A stretch of 64,000 nucleotides of DNA from Streptomyces sp. NBC_00162 (GCF_024611995.1 NZ_CP102509.1:1116001-1180000), one strand, 5' to 3'. Counted from the first letter of the stretch, positions 40,160-49,000 are shown. Notes: a model not told the origin generated them from the letters alone. Program-made: numbers and translations.

Positions 40160-41062
40160 GTGGTGACGAAGACCGCCCCGGCGAAGAAGGCCGTGGGCAA
40201 GCAGCGCGGCAAGGACGAGCCGCAGTACGAACCGGTGCCGGTGGACCCCCGGTCCGTCTTCCACCAGAAGATCCCGGTGGGTCTACTGGAGGTCGACCCC
40301 AGCCTGGACGCGCAGCGCATGTTCCAGCGCTCTTGGGCCAACAAGCTGGGGAAGAAGTGGAACCCCCGCCTGCTACTCCCCGCGATCGTCTCGAAGCGGG
40401 CGGACGGCCGGTATTACCTGCTGGACGGCCAGCACTCCACCCAGGTGGCCCTGGAGAAGCACGGCCCCGAATTCGAGCGGCACTGTCTGGTCTACGAGGA
40501 GCTGGCCGACGCCGAGGAAGCCGCACTGTTCCTCGCTGCCAACCGCGACCGCAAGGCCGTCAAGCCCGTGGACAACTACCGCGTGGCGCTGACCGCCGGG
40601 GAGCCGCTGGTGACCCGGGTTGACGCCGAGGTGGTGTCCTGCGGCCTGACCGTCACCGGCAGCTCCTCCCCCAACCAGGTGGGCGCCGTCCAGGCCGTCC
40701 TGCTCATCGGCGAGAAGCGCGTGGGGCTGCTCCCCAAGGTGCTGACTACCCTGGCCGAGGCGTGGGGACGGGACGCGACGTCCTGGGACAACATGATGAT
40801 CCGCGCGGTGGGGATGGTCATCCACACCAACTGGAAGAAGGAGGACGACGCGCCGAGGATCGACCTGGACCGCTTGGCCCTCGTGCTCCGCAAGCGCACC
40901 GTGCGCCAGTGGAAGACCGACGCCATCCGTTCCACGCAGTCCGGCGGTGGCTCCCAGTCCCGTTCCCAGCCCCTGGCCGAGAACGTCGTGACCGCCTACA
41001 ACATCGGCATCACGGAGCCCACCGAGCTGGTGATCGCTCCCGGCCGCGGCGCTGGCGCGTAG
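40160..41062 (+). CDS. DUF6551-like ParB/sulfiredoxin-fold protein
   Basis: About 300 aa from GTG 40160 (or GTG 40163); AAGGGAG lies 9 nt upstream. A lysine-rich N-terminus (VTKTAPAKKAVGKQRGKDE) leads to a ParB-N-like core: KIPVGLLEVDPSLDAQRMFQ, then YYLLDGQHSTQVALEKHG, with the GQH in the place of the ParB GxRR/NTPase motif, then EEAALFLAANRDRKAV. The C-terminal half is helical. It fits DUF6551 (ParB-like nuclease-type fold). It probably binds DNA, perhaps the upstream iterons; catalysis is not shown. Flanked by two similar hairpins, so it is a self-contained unit. Confidence 0.8.
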   Translation: MVTKTAPAKKAVGKQRGKDEPQYEPVPVDPRSVFHQKIPVGLLEVDPSLDAQRMFQRSWANKLGKKWNPRLLLPAIVSKRADGRYYLLDGQHSTQVALEKHGPEFERHCLVYEELADAEEAALFLAANRDRKAVKPVDNYRVALTAGEPLVTRVDAEVVSCGLTVTGSSSPNQVGAVQAVLLIGEKRVGLLPKVLTTLAEAWGRDATSWDNMMIRAVGMVIHTNWKKEDDAPRIDLDRLALVLRKRTVRQWKTDAIRSTQSGGGSQSRSQPLAENVVTAYNIGITEPTELVIAPGRGAGA

Positions 41063-41077
41063 CCACCCCGTAAGGCC

Positions 41078-41118
41078 GGCAGGCCCCCACCCCGATGAAG
41101 GCGGGGTGGGGGCCTGCC
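41078..41118 (+). terminator. 17-bp-stem terminator after DUF6551 gene
   Basis: GGCAGGCCCCCACCCCG (41078-41094) pairs exactly with CGGGGTGGGGGCCTGCC (41102-41118) around a 7-nt loop, 15 bp after the DUF6551 stop. No T tract follows, as is common in Streptomyces. Confidence 0.8.
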
Positions 41119-41299
41119 ACATGCTGGACCATACCGGCCGCCCCGCACCGAGGCACCCGCCACAGTGCGGGTCGCCTGCATACAGAGGTGTAGACCAGCC
41201 CGCCGTCTTCATGCCGGGCTTCCAGCCCGGCCGCGTCGGTTCGTATTTACTCCGTGCTCATCGCTCCATCATGCCGCGGAAGGGAAGAATGCCCCGGGC

Positions 41300-42637
41300 T
41301 CACGCCTCGCCCAGCAGGCCGGCGGCCCGGCCGTCCAGCTCGGCGACACCGGGCGCCTTGCCGTACCGGGACAGGCGGACGCGAATGTCCGTCAGGGAGT
41401 CGGTGATCTTGACGGACTGGACGCCTTCGGCGCACTCGATGAACTCGGACCAGGCGGCCAGGGCGCCGTCCAGGTCGCCCTGGCGAAGGTCGACGTCCCC
41501 AAGGTCGCCGAGGACGATCGCGCGGGACCGGCGGCGGTCCAGGCCGTGGACGTCGAGTGCGTGCTGGAGATGCTCGCGGGCGCCGTCCAGGTCGCCGAGG
41601 CGGGCGAGGATCATCCCGGCGTGGTGGGCCCACCGGCCGGTGGAGAAGTGGGAGGCCCAGGACTCCCCGGGGGCGGCGGTGGCCTTCTCGATGGCGTGCT
41701 GGGACCGGGCGAGGGCGGTCCGGGCCAGGCGCTGGTCGCCGTCCAGGGCGGCGGCGTCGGCGAGGGTGGTTTGGTAGTAGGCGACGGCCTTCGGTTCGTC
41801 CAGGTGGTCGACGTAATCCACGCACCGCTCGGACAGCCGCAGTGCGACGGCCCGGCCGCGCGGGCCGAGGTCAATCGCCTGGGTGGCCATCCCGCGGAGG
41901 GCAGTGGCGGCCAGCTCGGCGGCGCCGGCTTCCTCGGCGAGGGCGAAGGCGTGGGCGTAGTAGCGCTGTGCGAGTCCCTGGTGGTGGTCGTCACCGCCTT
42001 CGTCCTGGGCCATCCATCCGCACAAGTGGACCAGCTCGGACGTGGCGGCGTACAGGTCCCGGCCGGTGGCTTCGGCGTAACGCCCCTCCAGCCACGGTCC
42101 GACGCTGGTGGTCAGGTACTGGACGGCCAGCTGGCGAACGTGGGCGCCACCGTACTCGGCGGCGGCGTCGCCAAAGGTGCGGGTCATGGTCCGGATCGCG
42201 GCGACTTCGCCAGCCCCGACCCGCACGGACCCGGCCGGCGCGGTGGACACGCGGCGGGTGACGGCCTCGGCGTCTGGGAGCCCCAGCGCCGACAAGCCGA
42301 ACGCGGCCGTGGCCGCCAGCACCGTTCGACGTTCCACGTCACTCCTCCCGAGGGCCAGGACTCCCGCCACCGTATCCGCCGATCCTGGTCGGGGATCACC
42401 CAAATTGACAACCGCAGGACCGTTCAGGTCCAGCTGTAAGACCCGGACGACGAAGGGAAGCCAGACGTCCGGCGACGGCTTCCGCTCGCCCGTCATCCAC
42501 CGGCGTGCGTACTGCCGTTCCAGGCCGTCGGGGCCCCGACCTGCGGCCAGGGAGACCTCGCGAGCCAGCTTCGTGGGACCCCACCCGCGTTCTTCGCACG
42601 CTGCCCGGATTCGGTCCGTGATCGTCGCCGCCTGCAC
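41300..42637 (-). CDS. XRE-type HTH regulator with TPR-like C-terminus (element cargo)
   Basis: A 445-aa regulator. The N-terminal HTH is degenerate but readable (ITDRIRAACEERGWGPTKLA, then YARRWMTGERKPSPDVW, about 5-60). A possible Ala/Leu stretch follows (RTVLAATAAFGLSALGLPDA), then helical TPR-like repeats (FALAEEAGAAELAATALRGM, GMILARLGDLDGAREHLQHA, DLGDVDLRQGDLDGALAAW). Related proteins in Streptomyces act as development or antibiotic regulators. It is divergent from the LysRS-like/ASCH operon and faces three 10-bp-phased CCTACA repeats, so it probably controls the cargo operon and itself. Confidence 0.85.
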   Translation of the reverse strand: MQAATITDRIRAACEERGWGPTKLAREVSLAAGRGPDGLERQYARRWMTGERKPSPDVWLPFVVRVLQLDLNGPAVVNLGDPRPGSADTVAGVLALGRSDVERRTVLAATAAFGLSALGLPDAEAVTRRVSTAPAGSVRVGAGEVAAIRTMTRTFGDAAAEYGGAHVRQLAVQYLTTSVGPWLEGRYAEATGRDLYAATSELVHLCGWMAQDEGGDDHHQGLAQRYYAHAFALAEEAGAAELAATALRGMATQAIDLGPRGRAVALRLSERCVDYVDHLDEPKAVAYYQTTLADAAALDGDQRLARTALARSQHAIEKATAAPGESWASHFSTGRWAHHAGMILARLGDLDGAREHLQHALDVHGLDRRRSRAIVLGDLGDVDLRQGDLDGALAAWSEFIECAEGVQSVKITDSLTDIRVRLSRYGKAPGVAELDGRAAGLLGEA

Positions 42638-42650
42638 CGCGTCCCCCTGA

Positions 42651-42676
42651 CCTACACGGGCCTACAGAGACCTACA
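42651..42676. repeat. CCTACA x3, 10-bp-phased operator
   Basis: CCTACA begins at 42651, 42661 and 42671: a perfect 10-bp helical period, one face of the DNA. It sits 14 bp upstream of the XRE/TPR start and upstream of the divergent cargo operon; a related GGCTACAG follows near 42690 and a TTGACT hexamer near 42710. A cooperative binding site is likely. Confidence 0.6.
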
Positions 42677-42799
42677 GGATGGCCCCTCTTCCCGGGCGGC
42701 TACAGCCCGTTGACTGAACATCACCCCCACCAAGGGCTTGCCTGGTCCGCGTCCGTGGACTCGAGCGAGGGCCAGCCGAGAACACCCAGGGAGGACGAC

Positions 42800-42943
42800 A
42801 TGAGCCCCGACCCCCACCAGTTGCCCGCCGAGGAAAGCACCGGCGACAGCCCCGAGCCCAGCCCTGAACTACAGGCCCGCGCTGAGCGCGGCATGGACCG
42901 CTTCCTGACGTCCTGGGAGGCGGACGCCGAGGAACCCCGGTGA
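42800..42943 (+). CDS. Small acidic protein, first gene of cargo operon
   Basis: A 47-aa protein: MSPDPHQLPAEESTGDSPEP, then SPELQARAERGMDRFLTSWE, then ADAEEPR. AGGGAGGA with 4-nt spacing gives a strong ribosome site, which supports it as real. Mostly disordered and acidic with one amphipathic helix. 73 bp upstream of the LysRS-like gene. Function unknown; possibly a leader or partner peptide. Confidence 0.65.
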   Translation: MSPDPHQLPAEESTGDSPEPSPELQARAERGMDRFLTSWEADAEEPR

Positions 42944-43016
42944 CCGTGGCCCCTCATCGGTCGGCCACTGACGAACGCAACCGTGAGACAACCCCCGACG
43001 AACTGGAGACAGCCTG

Positions 43017-44120
43017 ATGGATCTCGTCGTGTCCTCCCCGAACAGCGTTCTGGCGAACGCCCTGGGCCAGGTCGAAGACGTACTGACCCCACACCTGCGG
43101 GCCGCGCACCCGAAGCGTGTGGAACTGTGCGTGGGGACGCAGATCAACGGCGTCCCCCACATCGGGACGTCCATGGTCCAGGCTCTGACGTTCGCCCTGG
43201 CGGCCCGATTGCGGGACCGGCACCAGATCCGCGTCCAGGTCGCCTTCACGGCCCTGGACAACGCGCCCCACGAAACCGTCCAGGACCCGGCCTCGGGGCA
43301 CGTCTACCAGCGGGCCTTGGCGCACGCCTTCGACCCGGCCACCGTCGGCCAGCAGATCGATTCCCTGTACCGGCCGCTGTTCGATGCCTTGTCGTCCCGG
43401 GCCGCGGTCTCGTACCGGCTGGAGACCTACACCCAGCAGCAGGCCGGCCCTGGGTTTCGGATGACGTGGTTGCGGCTGCTGCCGCGGCTGGAGGCGGCCC
43501 GTTGGTGGCTGGCGCCCCCGAGCGGGAACCCGCACCTGCGGGTGCCATGCCCGACTGCCGGGTGCGGGTGGGCAGAGAAGCGCGCGGAGCGGACGACCGC
43601 CCGGCCTGGCCCGGACCAGACGGCGGCCGTCGCGGCGGTCTGCCTCCAGCACGGCCCGTACGAAGTGGTCGTCAGCCCGGACGGTGGCGGCTACCTGGAC
43701 CTGTCCACCCTGTACCGCAACGTCGTCAAGGAGCTGGCCGTTCAGCTCACCCCGGACACCCTCACCGTCATGGTCAAGGGCGCCGACTGGATGCCCGGAA
43801 CGCTGCTGGTCAATGGGGCCTTGACCGCCGCCGGCCTGACCCCGGGGCAGATCCCGGCCCGCATCTTCTGCCCGCAGATCGTCACCGCCACCGGCGCGAA
43901 GCTGTCCAAGTCGCTCATCCGGGAGGGCCGGGCGGAGCCGATGGACCTCGGGGACGAATGGATGCTCGATACGCGGAAGTGGCCCGGTAGTCCCGACTCC
44001 TACGCCGCCCGGCTGCTGGAAACCGCTACGGTTCTTCTCTCGCATCCCCGCCATTTCTTCCGGGACTACTCCGCTCAGGAGATCGCCCGGCTCATGGAGA
44101 CCAGGAGCGTCCACGTCTGA
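43017..44120 (+). CDS. Class-I lysyl-tRNA-synthetase-like protein, catalytic core only
   Basis: A 367-aa protein with both signatures of class I aminoacyl-tRNA synthetases: a HIGH-type motif (NGVPHIGTSMV, about 44-54) and a KMSKS-type motif (TGAKLSKSLI, about 294-303). Between them are a zinc-ribbon-like CPTAGC segment and the VMVKGADWMPGTLLVNGALT strand-helix, whose order resembles archaeal-type class I LysRS. The helical anticodon-binding domain of LysRS (full length about 520 aa) is missing. Thus it probably activates an amino acid or transfers it to something other than normal tRNA; alternatively it is an antibiotic-resistant or RNA-modifying paralogue. The stop overlaps the ASCH start (TGATG). 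Confidence 0.75.
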   Translation: MDLVVSSPNSVLANALGQVEDVLTPHLRAAHPKRVELCVGTQINGVPHIGTSMVQALTFALAARLRDRHQIRVQVAFTALDNAPHETVQDPASGHVYQRALAHAFDPATVGQQIDSLYRPLFDALSSRAAVSYRLETYTQQQAGPGFRMTWLRLLPRLEAARWWLAPPSGNPHLRVPCPTAGCGWAEKRAERTTARPGPDQTAAVAAVCLQHGPYEVVVSPDGGGYLDLSTLYRNVVKELAVQLTPDTLTVMVKGADWMPGTLLVNGALTAAGLTPGQIPARIFCPQIVTATGAKLSKSLIREGRAEPMDLGDEWMLDTRKWPGSPDSYAARLLETATVLLSHPRHFFRDYSAQEIARLMETRSVHV

Positions 44121-44485
44121 TGAGCGACACCCCCGCCACCACCCTGTACGAACTGAACCTGTTCCAGCGCTATTTCGACCTTGTGGCCAGCGGCCGCAAG
44201 ACGATCGAAGTCCGGGTGAAGTACCCGAAGCTGGAGGGGCTGGAGGCGGGGGACCTCATCCGGTTCCGGGTCAAGGACACCGACCAGGCGTGTCTGGTCC
44301 GCGTGCTCCGGGTCGCGGAATATGCCTCCTTCGCGGACCTCCTGGACGGTGAGGGACCGGCACGAGTCAACCCGGCCAGTACCAGGGAGGAACAGCTGAC
44401 GAACATCCGGGCCATCTACGGGCTCGAGAAGGAGTCCCTGGGCGCCCTGGCCATCGAGATTCAGCTGACGGCCCCGGACGCCTGA
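44120..44485 (+). CDS. ASCH-domain protein
   Basis: A 121-aa PUA-like ASCH protein: LNLFQRYFDLVASGRKTIEV, then RVKYPKLEGLEAGDLIRFRV. The G-x-K-T-x-E/V core (SGRKTIEVRVKYPK) with lysine and acidic residues matches the ASCH nucleotide/RNA-binding site; some members hydrolyse N4-acylcytidines. The start overlaps the LysRS-like stop, so the two are translationally coupled and probably act together on an RNA or nucleoside. Followed by a bidirectional terminator. Confidence 0.85.
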   Translation: MSDTPATTLYELNLFQRYFDLVASGRKTIEVRVKYPKLEGLEAGDLIRFRVKDTDQACLVRVLRVAEYASFADLLDGEGPARVNPASTREEQLTNIRAIYGLEKESLGALAIEIQLTAPDA

Positions 44486-44517
44486 CCCTTCCCACTAACC
44501 CCCGCATCCCACGTACG

Positions 44518-44543
44518 AAGGCCCCCATGGCGTTGGGGGCCTT
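44518..44543. terminator. Bidirectional terminator between cargo operon and recombinase operon
   Basis: AAGGCCCCC (44518-44526) and GGGGGCCTT (44535-44543) form a 9-bp stem with an 8-nt loop followed by T residues. It lies 33 bp after the ASCH stop and 35 bp from the convergent TnpC-like stop, serving both. Confidence 0.75.
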
Positions 44544-44577
44544 TCCGTATGCCTGGGAAAGCCCTTCCGGCGTATGA

Positions 44578-45060
44578 CTACCCGGGTCCAGATCGGCCTC
44601 CCAGCGGCAGCGTGCGGACGTTCCCGGCGCCGTCCAGGGCCTTCCGTAGCCGCTGGATCTCGGCGTGCTGGGCGGCCAGCTGCGACACGGCGCGCGTCCG
44701 GAACTCGGTCAGCTCGGCGATGGTGTCGTTCCGCTGGGCGACCCGCGTACGCAAGTCGGACACCTCCCCCTTCAACCGGCTGATCTGGGCGTCCCGGGGG
44801 TCGGTGATCTCCCCGGCCTCTTGCTTGGCCCTCACACGCCGCTCGAACTCCTCGGCGAGGTGCTGGTAGGGGCCGGGCCGCTCCTTCCCGGCCCGGTCCT
44901 TCTTCGGGTAGAACCCGGTCCGGGACACGCCGGCCTCGGCGGCCAGGGTCTTCAGGTCGCACCGGCCGCCGGGCCGGAGTTCACCGCGCAGCAGGCGATC
45001 CATGGCGGCCCGGATCGCCTGTTCGTTGTGCTGCTTCATCTCTTCGCTGATCCGTGCCAT
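44578..45060 (-). CDS. TnpC-like coiled-coil accessory protein (DUF6262-like)
   Basis: A 160-aa protein in the last place of the recombinase operon. The N-terminus contains a HTH (CDLKTLAAEAGVSRTGFYPK, about 36-55). The C-terminal half is a long coiled coil (AQISRLKGEVSDLRTRVAQR, then FRTRAVSQLAAQHAEIQRLR). In Tn554 the small TnpC sets orientation and efficiency of transposition; the same position and size suggest the same role. ATGA overlap with the gene upstream. Confidence 0.75.
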   Translation of the reverse strand: MARISEEMKQHNEQAIRAAMDRLLRGELRPGGRCDLKTLAAEAGVSRTGFYPKKDRAGKERPGPYQHLAEEFERRVRAKQEAGEITDPRDAQISRLKGEVSDLRTRVAQRNDTIAELTEFRTRAVSQLAAQHAEIQRLRKALDGAGNVRTLPLGGRSGPG

Positions 45061-47258
45061 CACTGCCCCTTCGCCGTGCCGGTGCCGGCAGCGGCATCGA
45101 TCTCTTCCAGGACCCGGACGGTGCGGTCCAGGTCGGCGCGTACGCGGTCCCGCGCGTCCTTGTGGGCGCGCGGGATGCTGCCCAGGAAGACCTTCGTCTT
45201 CTGGGCGTTGTCCGCCCACACCGGCCTGTGACAGGGGTGGTAGGTGGCCTGCGGGCATCGGGAGGAGTCGCACAGCCCCGCCATGGGCTTGGAGTCGGCG
45301 GTGATCTCGGTGCCTGCGATCTTCAGGCAGAGCGCTTTGTGGGGATCCTTGAACCAGCAGTAGTTTGCCGTGCCGACGTGGAGGTACTGGGCTTGGTGCC
45401 GCAGCAGGTTGACCAGCTGGCGGTCCGAGTCCATCGTCTTCGGCTCCCCCGCCGAATGGTCCTTCAGTGCGGCGTCCACGTGCGTGAACGTGGCGATGAC
45501 GTCGCGGGCGCCGGGGCCGGACGGCATGATCCCGGCCTGGAAGTCCCGGAACGCGGCCGCGGTCAGCTCCATGTGGTGCTCGGTCTCTTGCTCCCCGACC
45601 TCGGCGAGGAAGATCCCCTGGGCGCCGCCGGGCCGGTGGGCGTAGCCCTCGGTCGTGGCTACCTGCACGTGTTTGAGATGGATCTTCGCGGCGATCATCC
45701 CACCGGGCCGGTAGGCCAGGGCCATGGACAGGGTTCGGCGGAGCATCCGCGCGTTGACCGGTCCGTCCGGAATTGGGGTAAGGCCGAGGCGGGCGCCTTC
45801 GGGACCGTTCACCCAGTCCCGAAAGTTCCGGTAGGCCAGCGACGTGTTGAGGGTCTTCATACCGAACACGGCGCCGTGCAGTGCACCGCTTCGGCGGGCG
45901 ATTTGGGCCCCGAGCGCTACGGCCTTCCAGGCTTCTTCGATCACCACCCATTCTTCTGGTAGGCCGCCGAACTCCTGCCCCTTGATCACCCGGGATGCGA
46001 GCCGGTAACGCATGGCCCCGCTACATGCAGGGGTGGGCGGAAGGCAGGAGTCTTCGGTGAGTTCGGCCAGTTCACTGGCCTTCATCCCGCTCACGGTGGA
46101 CGTGATCAACATGCAGGCGTGCTGCACGACGCGGCCGAGGTGCCGCAGCTGGTCATGGTCAAGGGGAAGCATGCACGGCACCGTGCCGGCCTTGTCGGCG
46201 CGCTGAACCATGGCCGCCTGGCGGCCGATGATGTCCTGTACGCCGACCTTGGCCACGGCGTCTTCAAGGAGTGGGCGGAAGAAGGCCCGCTGCTCCTCAT
46301 TCATCACCCGCTGGTTGGCGCCCTCGCGGATCAGATGGTCCAGGTGCACTTCCAACAAAGGGTCTGACGGCGACCAGCCGTTCGCCGACACACGGCGTGC
46401 GGAGTCCTTACGGGCCATGCGAGGGAGCGGAACGTCATCGCGTACGTAGTTCCCGATGTGGGCGGAGAACCGGTACTTCTCCTGGTCAGTCAGGTTATGA
46501 CCTTGGATCATGGTGGGCTTGGCCGCCATGCGGGCGTCGTTCCGTTCGATCTCTTCGGCCACGTGCGGGCCGATCGTCTCGACTATCCAGAGCGCGGCGG
46601 ACAACAGCGGCTGGAGCACATGGTCCGGCACCGGGACGACCTTGTTCCCCTGACTCGGTTTCCAGCCGGTGACGTCAGCCGCCGTGCGGCCGCCCCAGGG
46701 CTGGAAAGCTGGAGCGTAGGCATCGTGGGTGAACAGCTCTCGGTACATGGCCAGGTACTGGACGGGGACGATGTGGTTGATGACGGTTGCCGGAGACCGG
46801 TTCCCGTCACCTCTCACACGGGGTGTGACCAATGCCAGGTAGCGGTCGCAGTGCTCTTGCCCCACATCGGTGAGGGTGCGGACGCCGTCGGCGGACAGCC
46901 AGTTCAACCAGCTGGCCAGGTGCTGGACCGTGTCGTACATGCCGCTTATCGCCTTCGGCGTGCGGAAGGCGTCCGGCAGCACGGCCACCCGTTCATCGGT
47001 CGGGGCGAGAAGCGACAGGACCAGCTCTTTCGCCACGACCCGCCACACCGGATCCACGATGATGGAGAAGTCCCAGCGCAGCCGGAACCGGGCCAGGTAC
47101 TTCGGGGCACCGGCCAGTCCCGACAAGTCCCACAGGTCATCATCGAACCGTGCCCCCGGCGCCTCAGGCTTCAGCTCCAGCCCTGCCACCTGGCAGACTT
47201 CCAGGCCCGCGAACAGTGACCGGCTGGCATGCACCATGTGGTTCTTCGGGGCCGTCAT
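45060..47258 (-). CDS. Tyrosine-recombinase-like transposase (TnpB-like)
   Basis: A 732-aa protein. A core-binding-like region (MYDTVQHLASWLNWLSADGV) is followed by a C-terminal catalytic-like block: ARMLRRTLSMALAYRPGG, then IHLKHVQVATTEGYAHRPGG, where R-x-x-R, KH and the final Tyr occupy the RHR-Y positions. After it comes a cysteine-rich tail (ANYCWFKDPHKALCLKIAGT, LCDSSRCPQATYHPCH) that could bind zinc, as in other large Tn554 TnpB relatives. ATGA overlap with both neighbours. Confidence 0.82.
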   Translation of the reverse strand: MTAPKNHMVHASRSLFAGLEVCQVAGLELKPEAPGARFDDDLWDLSGLAGAPKYLARFRLRWDFSIIVDPVWRVVAKELVLSLLAPTDERVAVLPDAFRTPKAISGMYDTVQHLASWLNWLSADGVRTLTDVGQEHCDRYLALVTPRVRGDGNRSPATVINHIVPVQYLAMYRELFTHDAYAPAFQPWGGRTAADVTGWKPSQGNKVVPVPDHVLQPLLSAALWIVETIGPHVAEEIERNDARMAAKPTMIQGHNLTDQEKYRFSAHIGNYVRDDVPLPRMARKDSARRVSANGWSPSDPLLEVHLDHLIREGANQRVMNEEQRAFFRPLLEDAVAKVGVQDIIGRQAAMVQRADKAGTVPCMLPLDHDQLRHLGRVVQHACMLITSTVSGMKASELAELTEDSCLPPTPACSGAMRYRLASRVIKGQEFGGLPEEWVVIEEAWKAVALGAQIARRSGALHGAVFGMKTLNTSLAYRNFRDWVNGPEGARLGLTPIPDGPVNARMLRRTLSMALAYRPGGMIAAKIHLKHVQVATTEGYAHRPGGAQGIFLAEVGEQETEHHMELTAAAFRDFQAGIMPSGPGARDVIATFTHVDAALKDHSAGEPKTMDSDRQLVNLLRHQAQYLHVGTANYCWFKDPHKALCLKIAGTEITADSKPMAGLCDSSRCPQATYHPCHRPVWADNAQKTKVFLGSIPRAHKDARDRVRADLDRTVRVLEEIDAAAGTGTAKGQ

Positions 47259-49000
47259 ACGGTCATCTCCTCGGGGCGCACGGGTACCTCTTCGTCGGTG
47301 TCGGTCACGCTGGCCGCCGCCTGTTCCAGGACGGCGGCGGGGAAGGCGGGCAGGATGTCCCGGTCCAGCCGGTCGGCGTACGGACCGAACACGGCCACGA
47401 ACTGGGCCGTGGTCATCTGCCGGTACTGCCGCGCAAAGTAGGCGCGCAGGCGCAGCAGGTTCGGCGCGTGCCGGGGCATGAACACGGCCAGGGGGCACAG
47501 CAAGCACACCCACGGCCGGGCCGGGCAGGGCTTCCCGGCCGGGCCGTGAAGGCCGGCCAGCTGGTCCTTGCACGACGCGGTGAACACGTCGCGCTCCCCG
47601 CCCAGAAGCTCGGCCAGGGCGCCGTCGCTGACGCCGAGGTCGGCCGCCACCGCTGGGAGGTCGACCGCCGCGCGGGCCGCCGCGTCCAGGGTGAGCACGA
47701 CCGGCGGAAGGGCCCGCCGCAGGACGTCGGACTGACTCTCCTCAATGATCGTTTCGACCGCATCCATCTGGGCCGGGGTCTGCGCTGTCAGGTAGCGGTC
47801 GCCCTCCACGGCGGTCGTGTGGTTCGGGTCGATGGCCGTATTGCCTGTCCACCCCTTCCGGCTCAGGGTGTTCACGTAGGTCGTCCGGATCCGGGACATG
47901 TGGAGGAGCAACGGCTTCCCGGCGTCATCGACCAGCCCCAGCTGCGCGGCGAGCCCGCTCTTTTGAGCCGACTGGTTCACTTTGAATTTGGCCGGGCCGC
48001 TGATGGTGTACCCGGATGTTCGGCGCTCACGTCCGCTGGGTTGGCGGAGCCGTAGCCACAGTTCCTCGCGCACGTCCTCGTCGGCGTGCCTGCGAAGGAG
48101 GGCCGAGTGTTCCAGCCATCGCTCGATGAGCCGGACCGGGCGGCCGGTGAGGTTGACCGACTCGGGGCCGCGGCGGCCTTTGATGTAGTCCAGGAGTACG
48201 GAGGCGTCGCCGGACCACATCACGTCACCGAGGCCGAGTCCGGCGATTCCGTCGGGCACCACACCGGTGTAGACGCCGAGGAGCATCCGATACGCGGCGG
48301 CGATCTTGCCCGACGGGTACAGCGCATCTTGGATCTGAGCACGACCCACCAGTTCCACACTGAAGCGCGTACAGCCGACGCTCGCCGTGAGCGCTCGGGT
48401 GGACATCGGCCCGTACTCCATGAGTTCGTGGGCCACGTTCGCCGGGGTAACGCCCCCGACGCGGGGGTCTTGGCCCGCTTCTGCGGCCGCCACTGCGCGC
48501 TGATGGTCTGCCCAGCTCTGCCGTACAACCGACCGCAGGGCGTCGGTGATGCGCTGCCACTCGGCCTCGGTGTAGGGCTGGAGCGGCGTTGTTTTGGGTC
48601 GCACCTTGTTGGGGCGTCCGTTCAGGAAGCGGACTACGTCCGGCGCCAGGGTGCCGCTGGTCTGGTGCGCGGCGCGGAGCAGGGCCCGCGCCATGTCGGC
48701 GCGGTAGATGCTTGCGGCCAGCCAGTACCGCAGGAGGAGCGGGCGCGTCAGATCGGACATGCCACCGGTGAATCCTTCGTCGGCCAGCCAGCGGACCATT
48801 CTGCGTAGGCCGGTCGCGTACTGGGCGGCCGTGCCCCGGGCCGCGATCGTCCCGTGGGGGTGGACCAGCTCGGGGAACCCGGCGATCAGCTCAGCGACCA
48901 ACAGCTGGTTCGGCAGGGTGTCGAACGCGGTCACGTACCGGCTTCCGTCGGGGAAGACGAATTCGACGCGCAGGGGGTCGTGGTGGATGTGGGCGGGCAT
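47255..49000 (-). CDS. Tyrosine-recombinase-like protein, divergent catalytic site
   Basis: A 581-aa protein. An N-terminal SAM-like region (TAAQYATGLRRMVRWLADEG) is present. The catalytic part is only partly recognisable: LLLHMSRIRTTYVNTLSRKG, then NHTTAVEGDRYLTAQTPAQM, lacking a clear HxLRH and LGH motif. A Cys cluster occurs near the end (CPARPWVCLLCPLAVFMPRH). It may be a structural partner for the other two recombinases. The start at 49000 overlaps the first recombinase stop. No other function is indicated. Confidence 0.78.
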   Translation of the reverse strand: MPAHIHHDPLRVEFVFPDGSRYVTAFDTLPNQLLVAELIAGFPELVHPHGTIAARGTAAQYATGLRRMVRWLADEGFTGGMSDLTRPLLLRYWLAASIYRADMARALLRAAHQTSGTLAPDVVRFLNGRPNKVRPKTTPLQPYTEAEWQRITDALRSVVRQSWADHQRAVAAAEAGQDPRVGGVTPANVAHELMEYGPMSTRALTASVGCTRFSVELVGRAQIQDALYPSGKIAAAYRMLLGVYTGVVPDGIAGLGLGDVMWSGDASVLLDYIKGRRGPESVNLTGRPVRLIERWLEHSALLRRHADEDVREELWLRLRQPSGRERRTSGYTISGPAKFKVNQSAQKSGLAAQLGLVDDAGKPLLLHMSRIRTTYVNTLSRKGWTGNTAIDPNHTTAVEGDRYLTAQTPAQMDAVETIIEESQSDVLRRALPPVVLTLDAAARAAVDLPAVAADLGVSDGALAELLGGERDVFTASCKDQLAGLHGPAGKPCPARPWVCLLCPLAVFMPRHAPNLLRLRAYFARQYRQMTTAQFVAVFGPYADRLDRDILPAFPAAVLEQAAASVTDTDEEVPVRPEEMTV

